DNA of 64,000 nucleotides from Candidatus Poribacteria bacterium (lineage in GTDB: Bacteria > Poribacteria > WGA-4E > PCPOR2b), in the NCBI GenBank assembly GCA_022822005.1, contig JAJECO010000016.1, positions 61,350 through 125,349 on the forward strand, read 5' to 3'. The first letter of the stretch is position 1, and each line of letters opens with the position of its first letter. The translations under genes were made by a program, and so were the position numbers. This document shows positions 51,055-59,936 of the stretch, one piece after another. The notes under the pieces are model-generated. The model saw only the letters and a list, made by a program, of their open reading frames with translations. It was not told the DNA's origin and made no database searches.

Positions 51055-52800
51055 TCAGGTTCCACTTCCTTTTGTTAGCACCACCCACTTATTTATACCT
51101 ATACCAGTAAAGCGCTCGGTATCGCCGCCGGGCCAGATCACCTCAATCCAATCGACCGCCGTTTCCTGCGCGAGACCGAATTCAGCGGTCAAGCTGTTAA
51201 AGGATAGATAGCTTGCACCGGCGTTGATTTCGCGTAGCTGTATCCGATCTCCCACTTTGATCCGAATCCTTGCCCCGATGGCATCACGGTTGCCTTTTTT
51301 GCCAATTAGCTTGACATGCAGCCAGTTGTTGCGATTGCCCCCTTCGTTTCGGAGTAAAACTGCGGGCCCGTGGTTGTTGACGATAAACATATCGACATCG
51401 CCATCGCTGTCGTAGTCCCCAAAAGCGACGCCACGTCCCACTCGGTAGGGCAGTGCGGCAATCCCAGCCGCTGCAGACACATCGGTGAAAACCCCATCGC
51501 CATCATAACGAAAAAACTGATCTTTCTGCGGGATAAGCAGGTCGTAATTATCGAGATATTGGAACGTGTGGCCGTTAGCAACGAAGATATCGAGGTCGCC
51601 ATCGTTATCGTAGTCGAACAGATCTGTTCCCCATCCTACATATTTAAGGCTTTCTTCGCCGAGCGAGGCACCGTAGGAGTCATCAACGAGGTGGATGGGC
51701 TGTATTCCTTGCGCTTTCGAGGGGGTTCCCGCAATTGTTCCCTCTTCTTTCCACATGTTGCTGTATAGTGCGTTCTCCTGTTCGATCCAGTGGCTCATAA
51801 AAAGGTCGAGATCCCCGTCGCCATCGTAGTCGCCCGTTGCAAGCCCCATGGACCCACGAAAATCCGCCGCCCACGACGCATCACTCACATCCGTGAATGT
51901 GCCATCGCCGTTGTTGCGATACAGAAAGTTGGGAGAGAGGTCGTTCGCAACGTAGAGTTCAAGATCTCCATCAAGATCGAAGTCTGTAAAGATTACCTGC
52001 AAGCTGCGTCCGCCGTGGGATTCGACGCCCAGTTCTGCGGTGACATCGGTGAACGTGCCATCCCCGTTGTTCCGATACATCACATTGTCCTGCGGATCGA
52101 AGGAGTGCGGGTTCAAGATGCGTGGCACGGACTGTCCATACTGCTGCGAGACCTTTTGGGCCTCTGCTAATTTATTGAGATCGTGGTCGATGTAGTTGGG
52201 AACATAGAGGTCAAGATCGCCATCGTTGTCGTAATCGGCAAATGCTGCGCCCGTTCCCCATCGTGTCTCACCGACCCCCGCTTCCGCAGTGACATCGGTG
52301 AAGGTGCCATCTCCGTTGTTGCGATACAGCACATTCGGTCCATAGTTCGTGACATAAAGGTCGAGATCGCCATCGTTGTCGTAATCACCAAAAACACAGC
52401 CCATGCCGTAGCCACGGTCACCGACACCCGTCTCCACGGTGACATCAGTAAATGTACCATCTCCATCGTTACGATAGAGTACATTGCCCGGCGATGCCTC
52501 CGTTATTTCGGCGTTGATCGGACCGGGGTTATTGACCACGTACAGGTCAATGTCACCATCATTATCATAGTCTGCGAAGGCTGCGCCGGAACCGACATCT
52601 TCGGGTAGCAGAGAGGAACGTTTCCCTGCTGAGTGGACAAAACTGATCCCTGCGGATGCCGTAACATCTTTGAAGGTAACCGGGGAATTCGGGGATTGAG
52701 CGAAGATAGGTGTGGGAATCCATAAAGCTTGAATGGACAGAAGTATGCAGATCCAGGCTACAGCTATCCGTTGCAAATGATGGTTAGTGTTCGTTTTCAA
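51055..52800 (-). CDS. CRTAC1-type FG-GAP repeat protein with ASPIC/UnbV domain
   Basis: A 581-residue secreted protein. A signal peptide (about 8-35, VAWICILLSIQALWIPTPIFAQ) is followed by seven FG-GAP-like blades with Ca-binding loops of the form DYDNDGDLDLYV, and a C-terminal ASPIC/UnbV domain (about 480-575: GNRDAIGARIRIKVGDRIQLREINAG, AVDWIEVIWPGG). The family is common in planctomycetes and related groups and is linked to surface adhesion or sugar binding. The frame is open to an ATG at 52869, but that start lies in a MITE end; TTG 52800 with AAAGG about 9 nt upstream starts closer to the signal peptide and is preferred. Confidence 0.85.
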   Translation of the reverse strand: MKTNTNHHLQRIAVAWICILLSIQALWIPTPIFAQSPNSPVTFKDVTASAGISFVHSAGKRSSLLPEDVGSGAAFADYDNDGDIDLYVVNNPGPINAEITEASPGNVLYRNDGDGTFTDVTVETGVGDRGYGMGCVFGDYDNDGDLDLYVTNYGPNVLYRNNGDGTFTDVTAEAGVGETRWGTGAAFADYDNDGDLDLYVPNYIDHDLNKLAEAQKVSQQYGQSVPRILNPHSFDPQDNVMYRNNGDGTFTDVTAELGVESHGGRSLQVIFTDFDLDGDLELYVANDLSPNFLYRNNGDGTFTDVSDASWAADFRGSMGLATGDYDGDGDLDLFMSHWIEQENALYSNMWKEEGTIAGTPSKAQGIQPIHLVDDSYGASLGEESLKYVGWGTDLFDYDNDGDLDIFVANGHTFQYLDNYDLLIPQKDQFFRYDGDGVFTDVSAAAGIAALPYRVGRGVAFGDYDSDGDVDMFIVNNHGPAVLLRNEGGNRNNWLHVKLIGKKGNRDAIGARIRIKVGDRIQLREINAGASYLSFNSLTAEFGLAQETAVDWIEVIWPGGDTERFTGIGINKWVVLTKGSGT

Positions 52801-52827
52801 CTTTTCTGACCTTTCCACTCTTTGTTC

Positions 52828-52955
52828 ATAGATTTCAGGATTACTTGTAGACTCCCGATCCACAGTCAACCCCCTAAATCCCCCTTGTCAGGGGGACTTG
52901 GGAGACTGCGCGCAGGTCGAGATATTGGTCTACTTATATCTCCAATTCACCATTA
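52828..52955. mobile_element. MITE-like element, complete (copy E)
   Basis: The left end ATAGATTTCAGGATTACTT..AGACTCCC and the reverse complement of the right end, TAATGGTGAATTGGAGATAT, form inverted repeats; the core is the CCAACCCCC/CCCCCTTGTCAGGGGG type. It fits exactly between the permease stop and the FG-GAP gene's TTG start. Confidence 0.65.
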
Positions 52956-52956
52956 G

Positions 52957-53937
52957 TTACTGTAATCGGATTCGGGGATCAACGAGCGTATAACTGATGT
53001 CCGTCAACAGTAAGCCCACGATATACAGCACCGATCCCAGATAGACCATGCTGCGGACAATCGCGAAATCTTGTGCGTTGATGGCATCAATCGTAAAACT
53101 ACCCAGCCCAGGAATTGAGAAAAAGTTCTCCATCACGAGGCTACCTATGAAGAGAAATGGGATTGCTAATACAACATTTGTCAAGATAGGGATCATTGCA
53201 TTCTTTAAGGCATGCTTGAACAGCACAGCGCTCTCGCCGACCCCTTTCGCACGTGCGGTCCGCACATAATCTCGATTTACTTCTTCAAGGAAAATAGTGC
53301 GGTAGAAACGGACGCCGGTGCCGATGCCGCTGATGACACCGATGACTGCGGGCAGAAAAACAAACTTGAGCATATTCACGCCGGTATCATAGCCGGAGAT
53401 CGGAAATAGACGGAGCATTTTGCCAAATAGCCACTGCCCAGCGATGATATAAAAGAGTGTGGAGATTGACATCAGAATTACAGCGACAATGGTCCCCCAG
53501 AAATCGACATAGGTCGCGCGATAGTATGCAATAATCATTGAGCAGGTGATGTTGACGAGCAAGCCTATGATAAATGTCGGTATAGCGATAGCGAGGCTTG
53601 CCCACATCCTACGGGAAATCTGATAACCGATGTCCATGTTGTTTCGATCTGACTTGCCGAAATCGAAGAGGAATAACCGCATGGCTTTCTGGGCAAAGAT
53701 TGTTTGCGTGAACGCTGACGCCCCAGATTCTTCGGCGTTGAAAAACAGCGGAAGATGATAGCCACGATCCCGCTTCCAGTGGTCTACATCGCCTTGGGTA
53801 ATATTCCTTTCCCCAAGAATTTTTCGTGCCATGTCGTCGGGCGAGTTGACGATGAAAAAGAGCACGAAGGTGATCAGGTTGACCCCGATGAGGATCGGGA
53901 TGGCGTAAAGCGTGCGGCGTATAATGTAGTTGAGCAT
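52957..53937 (-). CDS. ABC transporter permease, OppB/DppB type
   Basis: A 326-residue inner-membrane permease of the peptide/nickel importer class. The N-terminal helix (LNYIIRRTLYAIPILIGVNLITFVLFFIV) is followed by a periplasmic stretch and five more helices, and the EAA loop RTARAKGVGESAVLFKHALKNAMIPILT contacts the ATPase. It should pair with an OppC-like permease and two ATPases, none of which is in the window. The binding protein near 48-50 kb is the obvious partner by family, but it is on the other strand and separated by the FG-GAP gene. MITE copies lie at both ends of this gene. Confidence 0.88.
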   Translation of the reverse strand: MLNYIIRRTLYAIPILIGVNLITFVLFFIVNSPDDMARKILGERNITQGDVDHWKRDRGYHLPLFFNAEESGASAFTQTIFAQKAMRLFLFDFGKSDRNNMDIGYQISRRMWASLAIAIPTFIIGLLVNITCSMIIAYYRATYVDFWGTIVAVILMSISTLFYIIAGQWLFGKMLRLFPISGYDTGVNMLKFVFLPAVIGVISGIGTGVRFYRTIFLEEVNRDYVRTARAKGVGESAVLFKHALKNAMIPILTNVVLAIPFLFIGSLVMENFFSIPGLGSFTIDAINAQDFAIVRSMVYLGSVLYIVGLLLTDISYTLVDPRIRLQ

Positions 53938-53940
53938 CTG

Positions 53941-54047
53941 TTAGTAAAGTTTAGAATTAATTGGACACTCTGTACCGGCGCAGTTGGAAACAGCGCCTAC
54001 CAAACATGGGGAGCGAAAGTGTCCATTTATTTTTAGAATCCACTATG
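53941..54047. mobile_element. MITE-like element, short (copy F)
   Basis: The left end TTAGTAAAGTTTAGAATTA..GGACACT pairs with the reverse complement of the right end, CATAGTGGATTCTAAAAATA. The core (GGCGCAGTTGGAAACAGCGCC, then CTACCAAACATG) matches part of copy C at 17007. At about 107 bp it is the smallest member. Confidence 0.65.
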
Positions 54048-54117
54048 TGATTCTTTCGTGAAACGGGTCGTGAAACGTGAAGCGTAAAACGTGAAAACAG
54101 TGCGGTTTACGATCTCT

Positions 54118-54277
54118 TATGGTGAATTCTATTTTAAATTACTTATACACTTTAGACATACAACCAACCCCCTAAATCCCCCTTGTCAGGGGGACTTGGG
54201 AAACTCAAGGGGACTTCATGAGGCTTCGATGAGGAGCACTATTGGTGAACGTCTACATATTTATATTGTTCACCATA
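54118..54277. mobile_element. MITE-like element, complete (copy G)
   Basis: The left end TATGGTGAATTCTATTTTAA and the reverse complement of the right end, TATGGTGAACAATATAAATA, form inverted repeats with TA tips. The core is AACCCCCTAAATCCCCC..TCAGGGGGACTT followed by CTTCATGAGGCTTCGATGAGGAG. About 70 bp separate it from copy F; that gap holds CGTGAAACGTGAAGCGTAAAACGTG, a motif also seen near 2287 and 9717. Confidence 0.65.
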
Positions 54278-54326
54278 ATATGAGTCGATGACGAAGTTTG
54301 CTGGGGTTGAGGCGTAAGTGGGGGGC

Positions 54327-55292
54327 TTACTGCCAGATCAGTTGAACGGCGAGCGCTTCGTCCGGATGTTCCCACAAGAAGTCGAAAGCTTCTTTTGCAC
54401 TCTTATAGGGGAAACTACGGCTAATCATTTGGGCTGCTTGGATTTCCTCTGCACGGATTTTCTCCATTGCACGCAGGGCAATTTCTCCGCGCGGTTCGTC
54501 GGTAAGGACGCCCGCCACAAGTCGCTTGCTCATGATCTTTGATGAATATAACGGCAGGGGCGCACCTTGGTATAACGCGATCAACTGGATGGTCCCTTTC
54601 GTGCGCACCATGTCTTGTGCCTGCTCGAACGACTTGACGCCGGCGTGACCGCCGACACAGTCAATCACAAGGTCTGCACCGTTCCCATCGGTTAAGCGCT
54701 GCACCGCTTCGACAGGGTCTTCTTTGGCAGCATTGATGACAGCGTCCGCCCCCAATTCAGAAGATAGTTGACAACGGAGTGATACTGCATCGACTGTGAT
54801 GATGCGGTCGGGGCCATATCCGCGGAGGACCTGCATCATTAGACTTCCCACGATGCCTTGCCCAAGAATGACAACAGTATCCCCTTCTTGGACGCCTGAT
54901 GAATCAGCCCAAGCGATCGAACTAATTGAGAGCGGCAGGAATGTCCCCTCTTCAAAGGAGATGTCATCCGCGAGCGGCACGACCCGGCCATCCACGCTGG
55001 CATCGACCTCTCCGACGGCGTATTCGGCGTGCGGCGCTACCACCATGACCCGTTGTCCGACCTGATACTCTGTGACCGCAGATCCAACCTGCTCAACAAC
55101 ACCCGTGAGGGAATATCCCATCATCGATGGAGGGATTGCTTCCTCCATAATATAACGACGAAACAGTTCAGAACCGCGGCTAATCAGTGTAGTGTGGGTC
55201 TTCACCAAAACTTGACGACTGTTTATCTCAGGGATTGGTATATCTTCCAACTGGATATTACCGAACCCCTCTGGCTTAATCACGCGAATCAT
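54327..55292 (-). CDS. Medium-chain dehydrogenase/reductase, probably zinc-free
   Basis: A 321-residue NAD(P)-dependent oxidoreductase of the alcohol dehydrogenase-like MDR superfamily. The GroES-like N-domain begins GFGNIQLEDIPIPEINSRQVLVK. The cofactor motif is VVILGQGIVGSLMMQVLRGYG, followed by DADADINAA-type Rossmann strands (ELGADAVINAAKEDPVEAV, ADLVIDCVGG). The usual catalytic Zn Cys (normally in CG-D/E) is replaced by SRGSE, and the structural Zn four-Cys lobe is absent, so it is likely a zinc-free reductase or sugar/chlorophyllide-type member. GAAGGAG lies about 8 nt upstream. Substrate unknown. Confidence 0.85.
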   Translation of the reverse strand: MIRVIKPEGFGNIQLEDIPIPEINSRQVLVKTHTTLISRGSELFRRYIMEEAIPPSMMGYSLTGVVEQVGSAVTEYQVGQRVMVVAPHAEYAVGEVDASVDGRVVPLADDISFEEGTFLPLSISSIAWADSSGVQEGDTVVILGQGIVGSLMMQVLRGYGPDRIITVDAVSLRCQLSSELGADAVINAAKEDPVEAVQRLTDGNGADLVIDCVGGHAGVKSFEQAQDMVRTKGTIQLIALYQGAPLPLYSSKIMSKRLVAGVLTDEPRGEIALRAMEKIRAEEIQAAQMISRSFPYKSAKEAFDFLWEHPDEALAVQLIWQ

Positions 55293-55695
55293 GGCATACT
55301 CCTTCGTGAGGCATCAAACATGTGTGGTAGCGGAACCCGTTACGGATTTATGAAGACTCAAGGCTCATTCAACCCGACCTACGACCATGAGCATATGTCT
55401 ATAGCATCATATTTTACAATACAATTCAAATTATGTCTCCATTATTTTATCAGAACTCAGGGCATAATTCTGCTCCAGAACTGTCGAAGTCAGATCAGCT
55501 CTTTGTAAACGGGAGGTGGGTAAGTTTTTGATTGACTTCGCAGGCCACCTTAACATAAAATGTTCTCGGCGTATTATCACAGCGGAGATATAATTTTAGG
55601 TGTTACATAATCATTCTAAGCGGTAGATAGTCTAACCCTATAACTAATATACTTTGGGGTCATGAGCACATTACAGGACAATATAGGAGATCTGG
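55293..55695. other. Spacer with promoter, no gene
   Basis: No coding potential or listed repeat is visible apart from the promoter at 55532-55561. The last 130 bp form the leader of the following PQQ gene. Confidence 0.5.
55532..55561 (+). promoter_or_regulatory. Sigma70-type promoter for the PQQ/AAA/DUF4276 run
   Basis: TTGACT (55532-55537), 18 nt, TAAAAT (55556-55561), about 130 nt upstream of the first gene. Confidence 0.6.
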
Positions 55696-57915
55696 ATGCG
55701 AAATCGGGTTACGCTTAAAACAATTCTGTATCTGTTGATAGGGGCAAATCTGTGTGTTTGCTTGATAGGCTTTAACGGCGCATTTGCCTCAGATTGGGCA
55801 AGTTGGCGGGGTCCAAATCAGACCGGTTCGTCCTCAGAAACTGGGTTAATTTCAAACTGGTCGCTGGAGGGTGAAAACTTACTTTGGAAAGCCGATTTTA
55901 TGGGGCGTTCGACGCCAATCGTTCTGAACAGTCGGGTTTATGTCATCGGGCGCGTTGGAATGGACATCACTGAACAGGAACGGGTTGCGTGTTTTGATGC
56001 AGAGTCGGGAGATATGCTCTGGGAACACCGATTTAACGTCTTTCACAGCACCATCCCTTTTAACCGATTGGGCTGGACCAGTTTAGCTGGCGATAGGGAA
56101 ACGGGATACATTTATGCCCACACTATTAGCGGCGTGTTTGCCTGTTTCGACAAGGACGGGAAGGTGGTTTGGTCACACTCTTTGACGGAGGAATATGGTC
56201 GGTTCACGGGCTACGGCGGACGAACTGTTACACCGGTTGTTGATGGTAAGCTTGTGATTCTCAGTTTCCTCAACACCAGCTGGGGGAGCCACGCCCCAAT
56301 GCGTCATCGTTATTTTGCCTTTGACAAAAAGACCGGTGAGGTGGTGTGGACAGCAAAGCCCGGTGGTCCTCCGAAGGATACAACCTACCCTGTCGCTGTC
56401 GTAGCGGAGATAAATGGTCGTCGGTTATTAATTGATGGTAATTCAGATGGGCATGTGTACGCAATGGATGTACAAACGGGCGAGAAAATTTGGGGATTCC
56501 AAGTCAGTCAGGGACCGCTTAACGCGTCGGTGGTTGTAGATGGTACGCGGGTTTACGCAAGCCACAATCGGGAGAACACGGATACGACGGTGATGGGACG
56601 CGTTGTCTGCATTGATGGAACAGGCACAGGAGATATTACTAAGACGCACGAACTCTGGCGGGTTGACGGCATCGAGGCGGGTTATAGCTCTCCAGCGATA
56701 GCTGACGGTCGGCTATATGTTGTGGATAGCTCGGCGAATTTACACTGTCTTGATGGCGAAACCGGGAAGGTGCATTGGACACATAGCCTCGGCACAGTGG
56801 GCAAGGGATCGCCTGTTGTCGCGGACGGTAAAATCTATGTCACGGAGGTCAACGGACACTTCCACATCCTGCAACCGGGTGAGAGCGAATGCAAAACGCT
56901 GAGTACGATACAGATTGAAAGGGAACCCGGCCACTACGCGGAGATCTACGGTTCACCCGCTATTGCTGACGGGAGGGTCTACTTTACCACTGAGGAAGGA
57001 CTGTACTGCTTGGGGGTTCAGGGATCTTCTGCCTCAAGCCAATCTGTCTCTGTATCAGATCGTGCTGGTATGATGATGTCTACCGATGCGCCTGCATCAA
57101 TACAGATTACTCCTACCGAAATTCTCGTTCAGCCGGGAGACAGTCTCCAATTTAGTGTACAGGCATTTACCGATGAAGGCAGAGGGAGCATCAGCAAAAA
57201 GGATGTCGAATGGTCGCTCAATGGATTGTCAGGGGTAATTGATGACAGCGGCAAGTTGACTCTTGAATCGAGTCCAGTCGGTCAAGCCGGAACGGTGTTG
57301 GCAAAGATTGGGGATATAAGCAACTCCGCACGGGTTCGCGTGATTCCGCCGTTACCGTGGCAGGAGGATTTTGAGTCGATAGAGGAAGGGAAGAGTCCGC
57401 CGCATTGGGTGCGTGCAACAAACCGATTCTTCGTCCGTGAGGTGGATGGGAACAAAATTCTGGTCAAACCGCCCGCCCGACGCGGCTTGCATCGCTCGAA
57501 CGTCTACCTCGGTCCGCCGAACATGAAGAATTACACCGTTCAGGTTGATCTGTTAGGCACCAAACCGAAGCGCAACATGCCAGATATGGGACTCATCGCC
57601 AATCGTTATACCCTTGAGATGCAGGGCAATCACCAACGGCTTCAGGTGCTCTCGTGGCGATCAGATCTCCGAATGGCAAAGTGGATTGAATTTAAGTGGG
57701 AGCCGAACGTCTGGTACACCATGAAAATGACGGTGGATATTGTCGATGATACAGCGCATGTCAAGGGAAAGGTTTGGGCAAAGGGTGAGCCGGAACCTGA
57801 GACATGGACGATTACTGTCGAAGATCCGCTGCCGAACCGAGAAGGAAGTCCGGGTATCTACGGCTATTCGCCTGCTGAAATCTATTACGATAACCTGAAG
57901 GTTTGGAGAGATTGA
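55696..57915 (+). CDS. PQQ-type beta-propeller protein with Ig-like and LamG-like C-terminus
   Basis: A 739-residue secreted protein. The signal peptide (about 1-32, ending FNGAFA) precedes the WASWRGPNQTGSS start typical of PQQ-like propellers. Eight or so blades run to about 440 (for example LYVVDSSANLHCLDGETGKVHW, PVVADGKIYVTEVNG). Then come an Ig-like/BIG2 domain (about 470-555, ITPTEILVQPGDSLQFSV) and a concanavalin/LamG-like domain (about 560-735, ending GYSPAEIYYDNLKVW). The layout suggests a surface carbohydrate-binding or scaffold protein. Residues for PQQ binding are not assignable. RBS AGGAGA precedes the ATG. It is followed within 9 nt by the AAA gene. Confidence 0.82.
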   Translation: MRNRVTLKTILYLLIGANLCVCLIGFNGAFASDWASWRGPNQTGSSSETGLISNWSLEGENLLWKADFMGRSTPIVLNSRVYVIGRVGMDITEQERVACFDAESGDMLWEHRFNVFHSTIPFNRLGWTSLAGDRETGYIYAHTISGVFACFDKDGKVVWSHSLTEEYGRFTGYGGRTVTPVVDGKLVILSFLNTSWGSHAPMRHRYFAFDKKTGEVVWTAKPGGPPKDTTYPVAVVAEINGRRLLIDGNSDGHVYAMDVQTGEKIWGFQVSQGPLNASVVVDGTRVYASHNRENTDTTVMGRVVCIDGTGTGDITKTHELWRVDGIEAGYSSPAIADGRLYVVDSSANLHCLDGETGKVHWTHSLGTVGKGSPVVADGKIYVTEVNGHFHILQPGESECKTLSTIQIEREPGHYAEIYGSPAIADGRVYFTTEEGLYCLGVQGSSASSQSVSVSDRAGMMMSTDAPASIQITPTEILVQPGDSLQFSVQAFTDEGRGSISKKDVEWSLNGLSGVIDDSGKLTLESSPVGQAGTVLAKIGDISNSARVRVIPPLPWQEDFESIEEGKSPPHWVRATNRFFVREVDGNKILVKPPARRGLHRSNVYLGPPNMKNYTVQVDLLGTKPKRNMPDMGLIANRYTLEMQGNHQRLQVLSWRSDLRMAKWIEFKWEPNVWYTMKMTVDIVDDTAHVKGKVWAKGEPEPETWTITVEDPLPNREGSPGIYGYSPAEIYYDNLKVWRD

Positions 57916-57924
57916 GGAGATGTT

Positions 57925-59121
57925 ATGGGAAATCAACTAACCCGTTTACAGGTAAAAAACTTCCGGTGCTTGGCAGATGTCTCAATTGACATGCGCCCGA
58001 TTAATGTTCTGTTTGGACCGAATGGGTCAGGAAAATCGACGTTATTGGAAGCAATTCGGTTGGTCAAAGATTGTATTTCCCGAGACGTTGAAGAGGCTGC
58101 TAGAACACGGAATAACGGTTTTGGCATGTTGCGGCAGGGCGTTAATAAATCGAAATTTATATCAATCAGATTGGAAACAGTTCTTTCCAGGTATGTACTT
58201 TTATTAGGATTTTCGCGTGGACAAATTCAACAGTATGCTGGGGAGGTTCTATGGCCCAGGAAAAAAGAAGTTCCCCTAATAGTTCGAAGGATGGGCAACG
58301 ATACGGCCGATTTTTGTTATCATGAAGAGAACCCTCCTGTGCGGACTCGCTTGACCTTTCCAGAAAAACTTGCTCTGATTCAGTATATGCAAGGAACGGA
58401 ACCTATTCCTCCAGATGTTTTCAACTTTCGAAATCTGCTCAACTCTGCTCATTTTTATCACTCTCACTATATTGACCTATATGGACTCAAGCAACGTGGT
58501 TCGGAGTCAGGCATGGATCTCACGTTGCGCGAGGACTGTGGGAATCTATGGTCGGTGCTGCGAAACATTCATGGTAAAAGTGCGATCGATTCACGTTATG
58601 CAACTATTATCAGTTTCATGCAAAAAAGTTTCCCTAACTTCAAAGATTTGGTGTTTGAGCAAACGGGTCCAAACGCGATCTACGCTAGCTTCGTGGAAAA
58701 AGACCGTCAAGACCCAATTCCAGTATTAGCCATGTCAGAAGGTCATCTGCAAATGCTTATCCACTTAACGGCTCTATTTTCTGAGGGAACGGATCAGGAC
58801 TCACTAATTGTATTCGATGAGCCGGAAACCTCGCTTCACCCTTACGCTATCTCTGTTTTTGCGGAAGCGGTCAAGCACGCCACAAAGGAATGGAACAAGC
58901 AGGTTTTCATCGCGACACATTCCCCGGTTCTGATCAGTCAATTTGATTTAGAAGATCTTTTGGCAACAGGCCTGGATGAGTCTAGTCAGACGGTTCTAAC
59001 ACGGGTCAGCGAGATGGAGGATATTAAAGATTTGCTGGAAAGCTATGCGACAGGATCGCTTTACATGGCTGAAGCAATCGCTCCACAAAGTGCTCCCTAC
59101 ACCCAAGAGAAGGCTGAATGA
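57925..59121 (+). CDS. AAA family ATPase (predicted ATPase, AAA_21/COG4637 type)
   Basis: A 398-residue SMC/ABC-like ATPase. It starts LTRLQVKNFRCLADVSIDM and has Walker A GPNGSGKS (31-38), an ABC-like signature LAMSEGHLQMLIH (about 271), Walker B LIVFDEPETSLHP (about 293-305) and the H-loop FIATHSPVLISQ. There is no DNA-binding or nuclease domain. Such stand-alone ATPases commonly occur with a small Toprim-like DUF4276 partner, in loci related to OLD and RloB-type systems. Here the stop overlaps the start of exactly such a gene. GAGGAG lies before the ATG. Defence function is an inference. Confidence 0.85.
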   Translation: MGNQLTRLQVKNFRCLADVSIDMRPINVLFGPNGSGKSTLLEAIRLVKDCISRDVEEAARTRNNGFGMLRQGVNKSKFISIRLETVLSRYVLLLGFSRGQIQQYAGEVLWPRKKEVPLIVRRMGNDTADFCYHEENPPVRTRLTFPEKLALIQYMQGTEPIPPDVFNFRNLLNSAHFYHSHYIDLYGLKQRGSESGMDLTLREDCGNLWSVLRNIHGKSAIDSRYATIISFMQKSFPNFKDLVFEQTGPNAIYASFVEKDRQDPIPVLAMSEGHLQMLIHLTALFSEGTDQDSLIVFDEPETSLHPYAISVFAEAVKHATKEWNKQVFIATHSPVLISQFDLEDLLATGLDESSQTVLTRVSEMEDIKDLLESYATGSLYMAEAIAPQSAPYTQEKAE

Positions 59122-59897
59122 GTGCACCGGACACAGTATCTACCGAATCCCCGCGATGCGCTTATTTCCACTTCGGCGTAATCGTCACAGGGGACACCGA
59201 ACGAGAACATCTGCCAAAGTTATTTAGGTCGTTGATGGCAAGCAAGATTTGTCACTTTGAAGTTATTCGGAAAATCGACCAGCGCAGTCCAAAAACATCA
59301 ACGGGACAAAATCGCACAGTGGTGGGCACCGATCAGATGATTGAAAGGAAGGATGAATTAGAAATCGGGTTGCCAGCAAGAGGTTATGTGAACCGCAGCA
59401 GATGCCACTTTGTCCTTCTAATCGACGATCTGGAGTATAGTCGCAGGGACCAGGCACTAGAGGTTTTTAATCTCTATCGAACGGTACTTGATACAGTCTT
59501 AAACACCTTGAAGCATCGGGCATCTGTGCATTTTCTGGTGAATATGCTTGAGGCGTACTACTTCGCTGACGCGCAAGCAATTAACGCTGTCTTGGAAACC
59601 TCCTTGCCAGATTATGAAGATGATGTAGAAACAATTCGTAACCCTAAAAGCGATCTTAGACAAATGTATCCTGCTTTTAGGGAGATTGATGACGGTGAAA
59701 GGATTCTTGCTCGGATTGACATCGAGCATGTTCTGTCTCGCCCTGATGCCTGCGGTTCGCTCAGAACCCTGTTTGCTTGGTGCGTAAAGGTGTTGGAAAC
59801 ATATTCTGACCACGATTGTACAGATCTCAATGATAAATACAGACTTCACGACGGAAAATTGAGCGGAATCACAGGAACGCAGTTAGACAATTTTTAA
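59118..59897 (+). CDS. DUF4276-like (Toprim-type) partner protein
   Basis: A 259-residue protein that overlaps the ATPase by 4 nt (ATGA), so the pair is translationally coupled. A Toprim-like core is suggested by GVIVTGDTEREHLPKLFRSL (VEGxTE-like motif), CHFVLLIDDLEYS (DxD-like motif) and SVHFLVNMLEAYYFADAQAINAVL, which matches the ELExWFLAD segment of DUF4276. The ATPase/Toprim combination is known from OLD and other nuclease systems; here it would be the effector. Catalytic residues are only partly clear, so nuclease activity is not established. Confidence 0.7.
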   Translation: MSAPDTVSTESPRCAYFHFGVIVTGDTEREHLPKLFRSLMASKICHFEVIRKIDQRSPKTSTGQNRTVVGTDQMIERKDELEIGLPARGYVNRSRCHFVLLIDDLEYSRRDQALEVFNLYRTVLDTVLNTLKHRASVHFLVNMLEAYYFADAQAINAVLETSLPDYEDDVETIRNPKSDLRQMYPAFREIDDGERILARIDIEHVLSRPDACGSLRTLFAWCVKVLETYSDHDCTDLNDKYRLHDGKLSGITGTQLDNF

Positions 59898-59936
59898 TTT
59901 ACGGCTACTAATCACTCACAATTATAGAGGAGCAAA

